Positions 9,603-22,405 of a stretch of 64,000 nucleotides of DNA are shown piece by piece (the first letter of the stretch is position 1; each line of letters begins with the position of its first letter). The position numbers and the translations under genes are program-made. Location: contig OZ025242.1 of NCBI GenBank assembly GCA_964019155.1, forward strand, positions 1,829,694-1,893,693, read 5' to 3'. A model generated the notes under the pieces. The model searched no databases, was not told the DNA's origin, and was given only the letters and a program-made list of their open reading frames with translations. This DNA comes from Osedax fenrisi. Taxonomy: Eukaryota; Annelida; Polychaeta; Sabellida; Siboglinidae.

Positions 9603-11275
9603 TTATGAAGGTAAACCTCTGCGAGACTCCGATTGAGAACTGGAAATGGCGGAGGGACCAAAAGGATCCACCTACGAGATGAAAACATTGAGTTAATGTA
9701 ATGTGTAGCATATACACACGTTAATATTTGCATTTCGATACTAAAATATAATAAAAATACCATAGACAATCAGTGATATTCTGTGATAAAAGAATTAACT
9801 AAGAATTTAATTGAGATAATGAACATAATTATTATAATATATAATAATTAATATAATTATAATAGAGAGCAATAAGAATACTGGTACATACACATAATCT
9901 TTCCTATGAATAACAATAAAGATAACATACAAACGTATTCTAAAGTACTCTCAAACATATACAAATAAACACACACGCAGAGATCGCATGAAACTAAAGC
10001 ACATATAGAAGTAGCTATACCTCTATTCGTGTGTTTTTCGAAGCATTCACGACTAGATCGGTAGCCTCGGAGCCGTATGTTCTCCTCGCTTGACTCCAGT
10101 TATCCTTCACGTCTACGGTTCTTCTCTGCTCTTGGATGCCCTTGAAAGCGGAACCACTCGAAGCACAGATCACTTGGTCGCGGACAAGAGTAGTGAAGTT
10201 CGTAATCTAAATGCGAACATATAGTAAACTTAAGTTTAATTTAAATATGTAGTTTTATTTGTTATCCATATTGTAGATGGTTATATTAATTGAAAACTTT
10301 TAATATGGTAAATATGTTTATCGTACAGCATGTAATAAAAGTTAGTATACGTTTATTATACAGAGTTACATATTTATAGGCTTCCAGTTTAATTTATAAA
10401 GTATCGTTTATAGTTGCTCATCTCAATGTCATTTTAAATCACTTACATTTCGCGAAACACAGATAATTTGGTCCGCAACCAGAGTAATGAAGTTCATAAT
10501 CTAAATGTGAACATATCTTAAAAGTTTAAAAGTGTATATTTGATAAGAATTTACATTATAAATAATACTTTGTCAGAAAAAAGAACACATGTAGCGTTAT
10601 TAGGCGTTATTAATGTGTTGGATACTAAATATAATTACAATATTTCGCGTAAGTGTTTTATCTTTCCTTAGAAAATTGTTTACTATAAATATGAAATCTA
10701 TTAATTTATCATATTTATCATTATATTATAATTATATAATATTTATAAATTAATAATATAAATAGTGACATTTTTATTAATTTTAATTATCAACATATAT
10801 ATTTTTACTATAAATGAAATATTGCATGAATAATTAATGTTAATATAAATTTAGTACATACATAAATACAAATATAGTCACATCTGTAAATGTATGAATA
10901 ACATTTCTAGCATTTAAAAACACATCTATTCAGTTCAATAAAGTTAGCGCGTTGCTTATAAATAATATATCAAACATGACTATTTATTTATATAATTTAT
11001 AGCATACAATTAATTATTAATTTGATTTAGTTTTTTGATAATTCAAATTTCATTTTTACTAAATGAAAAATATTTTGGCTTGAAATATAAATATATAGAT
11101 TGAAATTATAAAAATATGTAGGGATATAAGTAGGTACAAACAATGGTGGATTGATTATATAGCTGCCTGATGGTGGAATTGATAGAACGGTGACACGATT
11201 TGCTGACTTTCATATTCGGTATCTGCTCCTGGAGTTTAGCGATGATGTTCGTACGTCGTTGATTGGGTACAATAC
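9603..11275 (-). CDS. unrecognised spliced gene, 3' part (three joined exons)
   Basis: Three exon candidates on the minus strand join without frame conflict: 11142-11275, 10021-10206 and 9603-9671 (stop). All internal junctions are phase 0 and all have AG/GT borders. The joined peptide is about 129 aa. It begins with IVPNQRRTNIIAKLQEQIPN, goes on through SINSTIRQLYNQ, NFTTLVRDQVICASSG, FKGIQEQRRTVDVKDNWSQ and TDLVVNASKN, and ends VDPFGP...ESRRGLPS. The pattern suggests an alpha-helical, soluble C-terminal region; no domain is recognised. Exon islands are GC-richer than their flanks, which supports coding. Upstream exons were not found: the first acceptor lies inside the right arm of the giant inverted repeat, whose other copy has lost the exon. 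A duplicate of the start of the middle exon lies at 10447-10500. Function unknown. Confidence 0.5.
10021..10206 (-). CDS. internal exon (62 codons, phase 0-0) of the unrecognised gene
   Basis: Acceptor CATTTAG before ATTACGAAC; donor GAG/GTATAG. Encodes ITNFTTLVRDQVICASSG at its start and NASKNTRIE at its end. GC content is far above the neighbourhood. The first 18 codons have a relative at 10447-10500. Confidence 0.5.
10447..10500 (-). CDS. duplicated 18-codon micro-exon, possibly alternative
   Basis: A 54-base island with acceptor CACATTTAG and donor GTAAGT, phase 0 on both sides. It encodes IMNFITLVADQIICVSRN, a diverged copy of the start of the exon at 10206 (ITNFTTLVRDQVICASSG). The similarity extends into the flanking intron on the acceptor side (ATATGTTCRCATTTAG), so exon and acceptor were duplicated together. 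Because it is 0-0 phase, inclusion or substitution would keep the frame. It may be an alternative exon or a decaying duplicate. Confidence 0.4.
10515..10683 (+). mobile_element. partial copy of the 450-bp MITE family
   Basis: Matches the 3' part of the element at 24442-24895: AAAAGTGTATATTTGATAAGAATTTACATTATAAA and the end GCGTAAGTGTTTTATCTTTCCTTAG. It lies in the intron just upstream of the duplicated micro-exon. Confidence 0.6.
11142..11275 (-). CDS. first recognisable exon of the unrecognised gene
   Basis: Minus-strand exon with acceptor ACATATACAG (inside the inverted-repeat arm) and donor GTTTGT after ACCATT. Incoming phase 1, outgoing phase 0. Encodes IVPNQRRTNIIAKLQEQIPN and continues to SINSTIRQLYNQSTI. 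The inverted-repeat homology stops exactly at its start. Confidence 0.45.
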
Positions 11276-13126
11276 CTGTATATGTATGTATATTTATGTA
11301 TAAATAAAGTAATATACCATTCTGTGCAATACAAATGCACCATGACATGAAGTACGCGATACATACATATTTAATTCAGTATTTTCTATAATATATCATT
11401 AATATAATTATATAATGTATACTTTTTTGATAATTAAATATTCAATATTAATATTTGTAATTATAGTTTATTAATTGCTCAATTAAAAATTATACTTGTG
11501 AAGTTCGATCCAATTTTCAACTAATATATGCACAAGCACAATGTGAATGAGTCACATATTCACATGAATGAATCACATTGATATATACAAAAGTAAATGG
11601 TAAGTTGTATCATCAATTATTATCAACATTTAGATTTTCATTAATACTAATATTATCAAACCTATATACTTTATTTCCATATATAATATATTATTTTTTT
11701 TTAATTTATTAACAATAAAATTCATTGATATTTTATGTGTGTGTAAATGTATGTATATATATATAACCTAGGTTAGATGAAATATTTTTTAGAGTTATTA
11801 TGAACGAAGCGATGTTAAGATAACTAAAAGTTTGGCACTTAATGATTTATTAGACATATATTGCCGCTAATGATTCAATGTTTAAATACATGTGTTAGGT
11901 CTGTAGATATTACTGTTAAATTTAAACACTTTCAAATACATGTGTACAAATATACTAATATAAAGATATTTTTATAAAAACATAATCGTAATGAAATAAG
12001 GTTATAAAAATGATTTCTCTTTATTTTTAATTTCTCTTGTTTTCATTTGATATGATCTCTAGCATGATAAGTAAATATCACATTATCTAAACAGGCAATA
12101 TGTTACGTGTTTGCTCATCAATAAAGTTAATTCAGTTAAATTATCTATCTATGATGTGGTATTATTAAATATTAATAATTATAAATTGTTATAATAAAAT
12201 TCTATTAAAAATATTAAATTTCAAACTACTAAACATAATGAAATGATGCATAACTCAATTGGTAGGCCTCGTCTGGTGATATCTCTTGTAGGACATATGT
12301 CCTACAGGATACAACTCATCAAACTTACGAGTAATATTGGTAGCATGAGTTTGGGACTTCATCCTACATTTCTGAAGAGTTATTTTAAATCATCATCATC
12401 ATCTAATACGAAAATATAATAACAATAATAGGAATGACCATGGCTATAGCTATGTGATAGTATATACATGTATTGCATAACATAGTATGCATGTATATAT
12501 TAATAGTTCTATGTGCATCGTTATTGACTATGTTGCATATATCGAAAATTAAACTACATTTTAAAATCGTTAACAATTTTTTATTTATTTGTTTACGTTT
12601 AACGAAAATTAAAAATCGATATTTATAAATAGAACAATAACAAATAGATGTATGCACGATTATTAAAGAAGCTTATAATAAGGTAAAAAGTTAATTAAAG
12701 TTATTATAATAACTATTAAACTATTATATCTATGAGATTATGAAATGCTTATTATACCACGCCCCACGTACCACCTATACCTATACCTCCCCGCTATAAC
12801 CTATTCTACAGGAGTTAGTGTATGCTTCTGTACCGCTAGAGGATGTTGCTGTCACCCCTATTGCCGCTACCCTACCCTAACCCGGTGTCACGTGATACTC
12901 TGAAGGTCAGTAGTACACTAGTAGTGCACCTCCATCACGTGTTGTACCTATAAGTACATCGCGTGATGTACCCGTATGTCCCTTAGGTACATCACGAGTA
13001 GTACATCACGTGTACAGCTGTATGTGTGCGTATGACATCGCAGTGTACCCGTGCAACATGTATTAATGCTAAGCCTAACGTAAGATCTACGTAATATACG
13101 CAGAGTTATACCCTATATATCTATAG
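11274..13126 (-). repeat. right arm of giant inverted repeat
   Basis: Reverse complement of 775-2763 (see that entry). The outer edge CCCTATATATCTATAG at 13111-13126 mirrors the left edge. The interval between the arms is about 8.5 kb and the whole structure about 12.35 kb. Confidence 0.9.
12238..12410 (+). mobile_element. tRNA-derived SINE-like sequence in right arm
   Basis: GCATAACTCAATTGGTAGG (A-box-like), GAGTTTGGGACTTCATCC (B-box-like region), then TTTCTGAAGAGTT and a CATCATCATCATC tail. This copy is better preserved than the inverted partner at 1715-1900. Confidence 0.5.
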
Positions 13127-13411
13127 CTATTCACTATATATCCATAGCTATGGTTAACTAAACCTAGGTTAACCCAATATACATATAGTTTACCCTATAT
13201 ATGTATAGCTATTCACTAACGTATTAACCTATGTGCTTGTCAATGAATACTTTACGAGGTATTTAAAATAAATTGATCAAAACGCCTATGCATTTGATTG
13301 TGACAAATAGGTATTCGATAATATTTGTGAATTATTGTACGTATAAAGATACTACTTGTACAAGCAGGTGTTTTATAGTATATTAAATAGGGACAACCAA
13401 ATATATACATG

Positions 13412-13465
<54 letters not shown>

Positions 13466-14960
13466 TATACACACACACACATACACACAAACACACACAC
13501 ACACACACATTAAGGGCGATCATAGAAAATTGAAAATTAACAGATTAACATTGGACTATGTTTTTCTTAATAAATATACCATTAAAATGAAGCACACGAA
13601 TTTTTTTTTATTTTTATTAATCTAAGCTCACACGACAGCCTCGTGAAGTTTAACATGTAGTTAGATACAAATTTTACACTGTAAAAAATAAATTATAAAA
13701 AAATAAGTATTTGAAACCTTTGTTATGAATAATTTGTTATCAAATTTTAACACACTATTTATTTTATAATAATGGAATAGAAAATATAAAAAATAGAATT
13801 AAAAAAAAAAATTCCTGGAAATTTCTTGGAATTTTAACAGGACACGTAAATGTACATGTAAAAAATCGTAAAAAATGACTAAAAAAAAGATTGACAGTAT
13901 GTCGTGTTGTCAAAAATGAATAAAAAAAATTGAAGTATACATATATTCTTAGAATTTCAATAGCTATAAGATGCAATGTGTCCAAAAAAACTTTTTTTTC
14001 TATGATCACCCTTAACACACATTCATACACATACACTTATATATAAAGATACATACACATCTATATAAAGCGAGTATTCTTTATAATGGGAGGTACGCAA
14101 TACACACACTAGAAGAATGCCATCACTAGATGTCATGTCCTTTAGTTTATGTCCGTTAGTTTTGATAATGTCTCACGTAGAGTGTGCTACGGGCAAGCTA
14201 CTTGTAGAATATCGTGTATCGCGTGATACCATTACATATATCACAAACTACGAAACACTACGTCTTTTTATGGTCATTTTAGCTCAGACTAAATATAATT
14301 TTAGAAGTTAGCGAGAATATGTACAAATAGGTAGACAGTGTATACAATATAGACAATGTTGCAATATAGACAATAGACATATTGATATATTACGTTGTGA
14401 TCAATAGAGTTAATATACTATTTATTTAAAAATAAAAATTAATTTAAATTTGTTCAATAATACAAAGACTTTAAACAAATATATGATACATTAACAATGC
14501 AACTGATTGGTTACAATGGTTACCATGCGTAACTAAGCAACCACTAATTATATTTTAAATAAATAATATATTAACAGCAGTTCTCAAATAGTGTCTATAG
14601 TACATTCATTACTAAGCTTTTAAAACGTTAGAAATACTTATTGTTAATATTGTTTTATAATTAAGTTTAGATAATTAAAGTATACATTTATATACGTATC
14701 TTGCGAGAGTATTACACACACACATATATAGTACATACATTATGTTATACTGTACTATACTAATTCAATAATAGATCACATATACAATTAGAACATGGCA
14801 TACAAGTATGCTGTATTATCGTTGGTGGACATGTGGACATAGGACATGTAGGTGGACATGTGGACATACTCGACATTGCCCACGTAAGGAATTACACATA
14901 ACACTGTTAGTAACTCGTGAATAATATTATAACATATATTAACAGATATATATATATATA
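13127..14960. other. intergenic DNA with satellite-related edge and microsatellites
   Basis: 13127-13230 has degenerate relatives of the left-edge satellite (GGTTAACTAAACC, AGGTTAACCC, TATAGCTATTCACTA). A (TA)n run at 13416-13458 leads into (CA)n up to 13510. The rest is AT-rich, and I see no gene with coding character. Confidence 0.55.
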
Positions 14961-15221
14961 TTAAGTGCCTGCTTAGTTGACTAAGGTGTCAGACACATAA
15001 GCAGTAGGACACGAGTTCAAGCCTCATCCGGACCATTAAAATAGGTTTTAAAATAATATTTAGAAGTGGTCATATATAATTATATATAAATAAATATTGA
15101 CTATCGTTAAAATCATTTATGCCTTAACATGAGAGGGCTTCGCAAGGAAACTAGAGCCGTATATGGTTTTAAATGAAAACTTCATCTACGTTCCTGGATG
15201 AGATGACAGGACTCCACCAAA
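14961..15221 (+). mobile_element. tRNA-derived SINE, full-length-looking copy
   Basis: The head is tRNA-like: TGCTTAGTTGACTAAGG resembles an A box, and GAGTTCAAGCCTC 50 bases later a pol III B box. The body ends with GAGCCGTATATGG, AAAACTTCATCTACGTTCC and GGACTCCACCA, followed by AATAACAA and (TA)n. The same 3' body occurs at 20066-20151, 29618-29868 (minus) and 39098-39182. It does not share its 3' end with the LINE at 54 kb. Confidence 0.75.
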
Positions 15222-15223
15222 AT

Positions 15224-15258
<35 letters not shown>

Positions 15259-15489
15259 TTATAGATTATATATACACTCGGTTGACCGTTTGGTAAGTAC
15301 ACTTCCAGTGTATACTAAACTGTTAGCCTTGATATTTAGCATGCATTCATATTTATGCAGCCCTTAATGTTAAGGAGCTGACGAGCACACATTTCACGCG
15401 AATATCTAATAAGTTTCATCTATAAACAATAGCGATTATTCGCGAATAATAAAAGTGGCCTCCGAAAGCACTTAGAATGCTACTGGATG

Positions 15490-15513
15490 TGATGGTAGTG
15501 ATGATGATGATGG

Positions 15514-15545
<32 letters not shown>
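15490..15545 (+). repeat. (GAT)n microsatellite
   Basis: Imperfect GATGAT run of about 55 bases. Confidence 0.9.
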
Positions 15546-15799
15546 TTAGTAGTACGCTAGTACGCATGATACATGCAAGCAATGGACGCTCGTGTAATGC
15601 TGTGTTAGCAATTGCAGATAAAATATAAGATATGGGAGAAATTAGATATATTTAAATAACTAGAACCATATTTATTACGATATATTATATAACATTATCG
15701 ATTGGTTAATATCCACTATTGTCATTATCATAATAATATATGTTAAATTACGTATTAGATATGTTGTTATAATAATGAATTATTGCAACCTTTCATCAG

Positions 15800-15865
15800 C
15801 CTCAGAGAACACGTGATACTCTCCGTAACAGACATGCGCAAGCGATGGGATGGCTGCCAAGTTAA
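15800..15865 (+). CDS. possible isolated 3'-terminal exon
   Basis: Acceptor GCAACCTTTCATCAG is followed by 21 open codons (PQRTRDTLRNRHAQAMGWLPS) and TAA. The island is visibly GC-richer than its flanks. No partner exon was found, so this may be a chance splice-like site or a remnant. No function is suggested. Confidence 0.2.
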   Translation, partial: PQRTRDTLRNRHAQAMGWLPS

Positions 15866-16317
15866 AGATAGCTCAGAGTTACCAAAGATAGCAGGCTTAC
15901 TTATATAAATATATATTAATATACCCATACAGTACGTCTCATTTGTACAATTTTACGATATACCAATTTTAAAATTTATTTACAATTTTTTTTAAATTGT
16001 ATCTAACATATAATATATATTATAATTGAATGTTGGTTGTTTTACATTAAATATATGTTATATATATACTAAAAAATGGCTTATAACAATTTAATATTTG
16101 GAAATATTAAAAAATATGAAAATATATATTCTACTCCTATAGTAATGTTTAGCAATTGATTAAAAATACTATATATAGTATACTAGTATAGTATACTATA
16201 TAGTTACCCATCTATATTGATATAAATACTATAGATCTATCCCTACTATACATATATAAATATATAACTATAATTTATAGTAGGTATATATCATATATAG
16301 TATATATATATATATAT

Positions 16318-17720
<1,403 letters not shown>

Positions 17721-17894
17721 CTAACTTAACTTATAATATAATTAATATTTTGTAATTTGATATAATCATTAGTATTAAGTCGCTGCGTTCACACCAAAAA
17801 AGGGATTCTATTTAACCCATTTTTATAACCAGATACCGGTGGATTTAAATTACTAGCACGCTATTTTGTAAATGTTTAATAAATGTGAAGCTCC

Positions 17895-18198
17895 CATGTG
17901 ATTTATTAGTAATAGTTAATATATCTTTTGATCTCATTTATGATATTATGGATTATTCCATTAAAATACTAATTATACCTGTGTTACAATTTACTGATAA
18001 ATTGTTCAATTTAATTTTATTTAATGTGATTTTTAATAGTAGTATTTCCTATAGTTCTACTTTATAATATAATTTGTATTAAATATTCTCTATTACTGGT
18101 CAAAATATTGACTAAATTCATATTAATAATGTACTTATTTTATAAATGTGATTTATTAGTAATAGTTAATATACATTTAAATCTATTGATCTCATTTA

Positions 18199-18259
<61 letters not shown>

Positions 18260-18452
18260 GGATCAATCCATTAAAATACTATATATAGTTGTTACAATTT
18301 ACTGATAAATTTTTCAATTTAATTATATGTAAATTCTCATGTGATTTTTAATAGTATAGTTCTACTTTATAATATAATTTGTATTAAATATTCTCTATTA
18401 CTGGTAAAAATATTTACTAAATTCATATTAATAATGTACGTATTTTAAAAAT
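17895..18452 (+). repeat. ~250-bp direct tandem duplication
   Basis: About 17895-18146 is repeated at about 18147-18452. Shared landmarks are GTGATTTATTAGTAATAG, GATCTCATTTATGATAT, ATTCCATTAAAATACT, TTACTGATAAATT and TATTAAATATTCTCTATTAC. The second copy carries a (TA)n expansion at 18200-18255. Confidence 0.85.
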
Positions 18453-18717
18453 GTGTATAAATTATCATTTTAATATTTTATAATTTAAAAAAATAATATT
18501 TTGGTTTAGATATTTTTAATTAAAACAAAAATTATAATTAAATATTGATAACAAATTATTTCACGTATTTTAAATAGTATGGGTATATTAATTATATTAT
18601 ATATAAAGGTAATTGCATTGTAATTACTGAAACTATTTGTATATAAAACAATATTTACTTCTACATTCAAGACAGAATACAAAGAATAATAACATCTAAA
18701 GAAAGAAGATATTAATA

Positions 18718-18815
18718 GCATATGTTATATTTAATAAATAATAATAATTCATTTAAATTTATATATTAATAGTCATATGTTATATTTAATAAATAATAAT
18801 AATTCATTTAAATGT
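18718..18815 (+). repeat. ~55-bp tandem pair
   Basis: TATGTTATATTTAATAAATA followed by ATAATTCATTTAAAT occurs twice in succession. Confidence 0.85.
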
Positions 18816-18819
18816 ATTA

Positions 18820-20060
18820 ATTATATTATATATTGTTTTTATATGTATACCCATATACTATTTAACATATTTTAACATATTATACGGTTGTAACATATCT
18901 AATACTTGTAATACTCTAAGCCATCACATTTTAATAATCAAGGCTTCATATCCAAAAAAAGTATTTTATCCTAAAATCTAGTGTTTCGAGTCCTTTGAAA
19001 CCAAATATGTAAGGCTTTGAAGCTTCAAATGCAAGTCAAACTTTTAAAAATATGGAAAACATTATGAATCATATGTTCAAAGTTAACATCAATCATCAAA
19101 AGATGACGTGAATGATGTTTAAATCAATAATAAATAAATCTATATGAAATATTTAATTTATTTAAATAAAGTATACTTCAACAATGAAATAATTCCATAT
19201 ATTTAATTGATTTACCTATATATAGTACGTACAGTTTTAAATAAGTTTTTGAGTATTGTTTTAAATACTTGACTCAAAAATAAACTGCAGGGACTCGATT
19301 TCATAAATTTTAAATGGACTAGAATATTTCAGACTAGATTCGTGATTTTGACTCGATGACTCAAATATATACAACCCTACTATATACTTATATTCATATA
19401 TATATATATATACTATTTAGTATATGTATATAGGACTACTATAAAACCTCTAGAACTACAATAAAAGATATTATAAATGTATTGATATGGGCAATATACC
19501 TTAGTAAACCTTAACAACATTATGTAACAGTGATCTAGTGTATAGATACACTACATATATACCTATTGATAAACCTATAGATAGCCTGTACTACGCATAT
19601 AGATAGACCAATATATATATATATCTATTGACAGAATAGAGAGCTAGTTATATATAGCCTATAACAAGTATCTAGATAGACCTATAGATAGACTATAATA
19701 AATTGTATCTAGAATTTGTATTTATATTTTTATATGTGAAATATACTATATATTATTAAACATTATTATACAAGAGTAGATGTATAGAGGCATATATCTT
19801 TTATATAATACAAATTAAATTAATTCAATTTATTTAGTAGTTTTATCTAATACATGGGATACATATGTTGTACGGAATTATATATATATATATATATATA
19901 TTACATGTAATTGTATGAAATGACGTTCCTTAAAAGATATTACTTTATATTGATACTTAAATTATCGAATACATATTCGTAAATAAATGAAGGCTAAAAA
20001 TTATACCCCTAAAAGTTATGTGATTATCGTAAGAATAAGATATATAATTACATATATATA
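18820..20060. other. AT-rich intergenic stretch
   Basis: No supported gene. Several TATAGATAGAC-type short repeats at 19540-19700. Confidence 0.55.
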
Positions 20061-20065
20061 TATAT

Positions 20066-20151
20066 GGCTTCGAAGGGACATTAGAGCAAATATATGGTTA
20101 TAAGTGAAAACATCATCTAAGTTCCTGGTTGGAATGAAAGGACTCCACCAA
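20066..20151 (+). mobile_element. SINE 3' fragment
   Basis: GGCTTCGAAGGGACATTAGAG through AAGTTCCTGG to GGACTCCACCA, then AATAATAATAA. Only the 3' body of the family described at 14961 is present. Confidence 0.75.
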
Positions 20152-20297
20152 ATAATAATAATTTATATTTATATATATATATATTATATTATAATCACAT
20201 GCAAAATAGACCAGCACCAAACCTACTCATAGTAATCTCTGTGGTCAATTAATGTTCCTGTCTTATAAGAGACTATAGTCTCTCCTCTTCCTCTTCA

Positions 20298-20402
20298 TCA
20301 CCAGTCAACTTTGTCAGTGTGTTTACCATCGGAGGCGGTTTGCTTGCCGACGTTAAACATTTCACGTGTAACCTTGGGCCGACCTCTAACGGTCTTTACA
20401 TG
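20298..20402 (-). CDS. possible isolated 3'-terminal exon (34 codons)
   Basis: Minus strand: acceptor TTTCATATTCAG, then 34 open codons and TGA. The peptide starts HVKTVRGRPKVTREMFNVGK and ends DGKHTDKVDW. The amino-acid mix is charged and non-repetitive and the island is GC-richer than its flanks, so coding origin is credible. No matching upstream exon was found in the next few kb on the minus strand, and the family is not recognised. Confidence 0.35.
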   Translation of the reverse strand, partial: HVKTVRGRPKVTREMFNVGKQTASDGKHTDKVDW

Positions 20403-21229
20403 CTGAATATGAAACCTATAAGTTAATGTTACAGTAAATAGCGTAAACAAAGTTGTTGATAGTAGAGATTACATATATTCAATGAGTTTATATTATATCT
20501 AATATCATGCAGCTATTTAGATACCCACTTTCTATTATATTATTGAAATTAATGTACTAATTATTAATTACCAGCTTCATTAATTGATTAATAACTCTTA
20601 ATTAATAACTAAATAGTGATATTTTACATAAATTAGTAAACTACTTAATAAATTAATTTATCTAATTTATAGGAACATTAACCATTTATAATTATATAAA
20701 ACTAATAGATATTAATATCTTTCAATAGAATACATAACATTATGTGATCGTATGAATAACATCCTTAAGAATAAATTATACTTTATTAATAATCACATAA
20801 TGATCTAAGCTATTTTAAGTTTACCAAAATTAGTTTAATTTTATTATTAAGTTTAACTTATAAAATATAATTTAGGAATGGTAAAATATACTAATTTAAT
20901 GAAATAATATATAAGTCTAGCAATTAAAGCATAATAGTTAAATGTTTATATAGAATAAGAAGTATAATTATTATATACAAGAATTAATTTAAAATAAAAT
21001 AATATAACAATTACAATGTCCTAAAATATTACTCTAAATATGGAATACTGAATCAATGACTGATATAGATTGAGAGCAGTTTATTTATATCATTGAAACA
21101 TTGAATTGTATTGCGCGCGGTTAGATGCACACGCCTCATATAAATTTCAACTTTTATGATCCGTATATCATATGCTATTATAGTTATACTTAATAAGTAA
21201 CTTATATAGTAACTATATCATATAGTTAC

Positions 21230-21480
21230 TATAAAAAAATAATTTATATAATATTTAATTAAAGGGATAATCATATACTATTATAGTATCCCCCTAATAT
21301 TATATAAATTATTTTTTTATTTAAATTTATAATTTATATAATATTTAATTAGGGGGATAATCATATACTATTATTATAATTATTATAATAATTATACTAT
21401 AATTTATAGTATCCCCCTAATTAAATATTATATAAATTATTTTTGTATTTAAATTTATAATTTAAACATATAATATGAAT
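21230..21480. repeat. palindromic AT-rich repeat cluster
   Basis: AATTTATATAATATTTAATTA and its complement, with GGGATAATCATATACTATTAT and AGTATCCCCCTAATTAAAT, alternate to form two overlapping inverted repeats. Probably a degenerate MITE pair. Confidence 0.5.
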
Positions 21481-21697
21481 ATTAATTAAGCATACCATAA
21501 TTTAGTAGATTAGATTAATCATTACATTTATAAACTAAATATAGTTATAAATTGAAGTATCTACAATTTTAATTAAATTTAAACATTTAAATTTTAAATA
21601 GATTTTGACAATATTTACCAAAGATTATAGGCAAAACTATAGATGCTATAATATGATATAATAGCAAGAATTTCCAAAGTAAGTTCATGATAGTCAC

Positions 21698-21726
21698 AGA
21701 GCTAGAGAGAAATTCTCTCTAGCTCT
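21698..21726. repeat. perfect 29-bp palindrome
   Basis: AGAGCTAGAGAGAA, A, TTCTCTCTAGCTCT. The same AGAGCTAGAGAGAAA word begins units at 22169 and 22317 and an imperfect hairpin at 37804-37854. Confidence 0.85.
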
Positions 21727-21901
21727 ATGATGATAATATATACATATTTTCATAAAATAATACTATTTTTAATATAAAATGCATTAGTTCGAAATGTAAC
21801 TGTATCAGTTCGAGTTCAATTTCTAAATTATTAGTATTCATATTAAAACTAATAGTATATATATATATATATATATATAACCTGATATCATCTGATATGA
21901 C

Positions 21902-21936
21902 CATCGATATAAAGAAACTTTCTTTATATCGATGGA
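21902..21936. repeat. perfect 35-bp palindrome
   Basis: CCATCGATATAAAGAAA, C, TTTCTTTATATCGATGG. Half-copies appear at about 3845 and 53073. Confidence 0.85.
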
Positions 21937-21991
21937 TATGACATGCAATATTTGTATTGTATTTACATTTTTAATTTTAATGGACCATTCC

Positions 21992-22027
<36 letters not shown>

Positions 22028-22049
22028 TACATAATAGACACATTGTCAC

Positions 22050-22405
22050 ATTAAACAACCTGTATACTGCATAGCTATCTAGGTCAACGAACGCATCGGC
22101 GTGTCTGGCGTACTGAATAAAACATATATATACCGAACTACACAATGGACACATCATTAAGTAACATCATAGAGCTAGAGAGAAAGTTCTATGGGTAACA
22201 TGTTACTGCATAGCTATGTAGGTCAACGCACGCAGCAGCGTGTCTGGCGTACTGAATAAAACATATATATATACCGAACTATAGTATACACACTGGACAC
22301 ATTGGTAGGTAACATCATAGAGCTAGAGAGAAAGCTCTATGGGTAACATGTTACTGCATAGCTATGTAGGTCAACGCATGCAGCGGCGTGTCTGGCGTAC
22401 TGAAT
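22050..22405 (+). repeat. tandem ~147-bp satellite, about 2.5 copies
   Basis: Units contain TACTGCATAGCTATGTAGGT, GCGTGTCTGGCGTACTGAAT, ATATATACCGAACTA, TGGACACAT and CATAGAGCTAGAGAGAAAG. The last unit is cut at ACTGAATGGACG, where a GC-rich 60-base segment of other origin follows. Reverse-complement copies lie at 3541-3790. Confidence 0.8.

Noticed and set aside
775..13126. Polinton/Maverick or other self-synthesising giant transposon
   Set aside because: No polymerase B, integrase, ATPase or capsid-like frame is visible between the arms, so the size and TIR resemblance alone are not enough.
13356..13625. Frames with long Ile-Tyr or Thr-His runs here and at 16580, 18108, 38178-38721, 44119-44461, 53673-53948 and 62250-62589
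   Set aside because: These are (TA)n, (CA)n or TATG microsatellites. Only the short exon parts at 53664-53826 and 62115-62303 are real.
14117..14311. 64-aa plus-strand ORF
   Set aside because: No splice or promoter context and no recognisable motif. The amino-acid mix is less convincing than that of the short ORF at 23885.
14961..15060. Functional tRNA gene
   Set aside because: A- and B-box-like words are present, but no cloverleaf with matching acceptor and anticodon stems can be drawn, and the sequence continues into a SINE body.
15490..15545. CRISPR-like or other prokaryotic-type arrays among the tandem repeats
   Set aside because: The tandem arrays are direct head-to-tail repeats without unique spacers, in a spliced eukaryotic genome.
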